Below are positions 63,337 through 64,000 of a stretch of DNA of 64,000 nucleotides, piece after piece. Below the pieces are notes generated by a model. That model had not been told where the DNA came from. It worked only from the letters and a program-made list of their open reading frames with translations, and ran no database searches. This stretch comes from Verrucomicrobiia bacterium (GTDB taxonomy: Bacteria; Verrucomicrobiota; Verrucomicrobiia; Verrucomicrobiales; Akkermansiaceae), in assembly GCA_030431475.1 (NCBI GenBank), contig JAUIJD010000013.1, positions 1 through 64,000 on the forward strand, written 5' to 3'. The translations under genes and the position numbers were made by a program. Each line of letters begins with the position of its first letter. Position 1 is the first letter of the stretch.

Positions 63337-63513
63337 TCAGTGGTGATGCTCCGCGTGATCCTCGATCTCTTCACCCACATGCTGCACATCCTCGCCCACG
63401 CCCTGCACCGTGTGGCACGAGGTCAGGAAGAGGCTCCCGCCACCAAAGGCGAGACTGGCGGCAGTGACGATCAGGCGATGTGTCCATGAAGGGCGTTGGT
63501 TGGTGGTTTTCAT
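63337..63513 (-). CDS. Entericidin-like small lipoprotein
   Basis: 58-residue predicted lipoprotein. Signal peptide with lipobox FLTSC, Cys33. The mature part HTVQGVGEDVQHVGEEIEDHA matches the entericidin EcnA/EcnB pattern (CNTxxGxGxDVxxxGxxI), ending with a His-rich tail. In E. coli these are bacteriolytic toxin/antidote lipoproteins of stationary phase; outside Enterobacteria the role is unclear. The ATG at 63513 is fixed by the lipoprotein signal. It is followed by a terminator and sits just downstream of the BON-like gene. Confidence 0.82.
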   Translation of the reverse strand: MKTTNQRPSWTHRLIVTAASLAFGGGSLFLTSCHTVQGVGEDVQHVGEEIEDHAEHHH

Positions 63514-63568
63514 AACAACCGACATCTTCGCAAGAGATGTGCCAGCCGACCGGCTTCCGTCGCCGGAC

Positions 63569-64000
63569 CTAGCGCTGACTGAGCGCCTTCTCACCCGCTC
63601 CTCCCGGCAGGGGAAAAACGACCTGCCCGGCTCCGGGCAGTCCGCGACTGTCGTCGATCATGGCGTTGACCTGACCCCGGGTGATCGCCGGCGCGGACAC
63701 CACCACCCGCCCCCGGTCGCAACGGAGCCGGTAGCGGACTCCATCAAGCCGTGGATCCATGCCGAACACCAGATCCAGCACCTTGAGGCAGTCCTCCGGA
63801 TGGTAGCGTTTGTCGCCCATCCCTTCCTCGCGGAGCTCCGGGTTGATCCTCAGTCCTTCATGATCCACCTCCTGGATTCCGCCGATCATCGACTGCAGGA
63901 TCAACTGCTGCCGGACATCGTGGCATCCCACTTCGCCCACGATCCGGAGCTTGTGGTTCCGGACCGAGAAACGGACCGGCAGCCCGGCCAGCAGCGGATC
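63569..64000 (-). CDS. BON-like domain protein, 5' end cut by window
   Basis: C-terminal part of a protein whose frame is open to the window end. The visible 143 residues hold a BON-like pattern twice: LPVRFSVRNHKLRIVGEVG followed by QLILQSMIGGIQEVDHEGLRI, and later GVRYRLRCDRGRVVVSA followed by a short helix. BON domains bind phospholipid or act in envelope stress (OsmY-like), which fits the neighbouring genes. The family match is by pattern only and one domain is atypical. The GTG at 63940 is internal, not a start. Signal peptide not visible. Confidence 0.5.
   Translation of the reverse strand, partial: DPLLAGLPVRFSVRNHKLRIVGEVGCHDVRQQLILQSMIGGIQEVDHEGLRINPELREEGMGDKRYHPEDCLKVLDLVFGMDPRLDGVRYRLRCDRGRVVVSAPAITRGQVNAMIDDSRGLPGAGQVVFPLPGGAGEKALSQR

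Noticed and set aside
1-64000. tRNA, rRNA, CRISPR or prophage content
   Set aside because: No cloverleaf with a T-loop motif, no rRNA-like stretch, no regularly spaced repeats and no phage or integrase genes were recognised; the only mobile element seen is the RAYT unit.

Overview
The window is very GC-rich (most coding third positions are G or C) and looks like chromosomal DNA of a Verrucomicrobiota bacterium, probably of the Verrucomicrobiales (Luteolibacter/Haloferula-like). This is inferred from gene content only: many secreted sulfatases and multi-domain glycoside hydrolases without SusC/SusD, a PEP-CTERM protein, a pseudopilin with a G/H-type cargo domain, a XylR-like AraC regulator and a RAYT-type transposase. 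No rRNA, tRNA, CRISPR array, prophage or replication origin was seen.

Left part (1-15.4 kb): a polysaccharide-degradation operon on the + strand. It holds three tandem GH2-type enzymes, a DUF5107/TPR protein and an SGNH esterase. Four successive genes (2782-13986) are joined by ATGA overlaps, so they are very likely co-transcribed and translationally coupled. A XylR-like AraC regulator follows at 14179. The DUF5107/TPR gene carries, in frame, a complete REP-associated tyrosine transposase with its REP palindromes (5029-5852), which is the most striking feature of the window.

Middle part (15.4-42.3 kb): mostly secreted proteins. These are a pseudopilin, a large calcium-repeat protein and a PEP-CTERM paralogue that share an N-terminal domain and an upstream motif, five sulfatases (one fused to a degenerate SGNH esterase and a LamG domain), a thioredoxin-like protein without a CXXC motif, a GH30-type hydrolase with a ricin-like domain, and an alginate/glucuronan-lyase-like protein. 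Together they suggest breakdown of a sulfated, acyl-substituted, uronic-acid-containing polysaccharide. The exact substrate cannot be read from the sequence.

Right part (42.3-64 kb): a different kind of region with small envelope and stress proteins (two DUF2383 ferritin-like proteins, DUF1328, DUF4235, a DUF883-like protein, PRC-barrel, Pmp3/YqaE, acidic lipoprotein, entericidin-like lipoprotein, fasciclin, a BON-like protein cut by the window end), membrane and lipid proteins (App1-like phosphatase, PLD-type cardiolipin synthase, YihY, AI-2E family) and dense signalling. The signalling genes are a bphO-bphP bacteriophytochrome operon with a divergent LysR gene, a degenerate receiver protein, and a three-gene operon made of an NtrC-type regulator, a 71-residue stand-alone histidine-kinase DHp domain and a PAS-kinase-receiver hybrid. 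The layout suggests light-, stress- or envelope-responsive signalling beside the proteins it may control. That link is inference.
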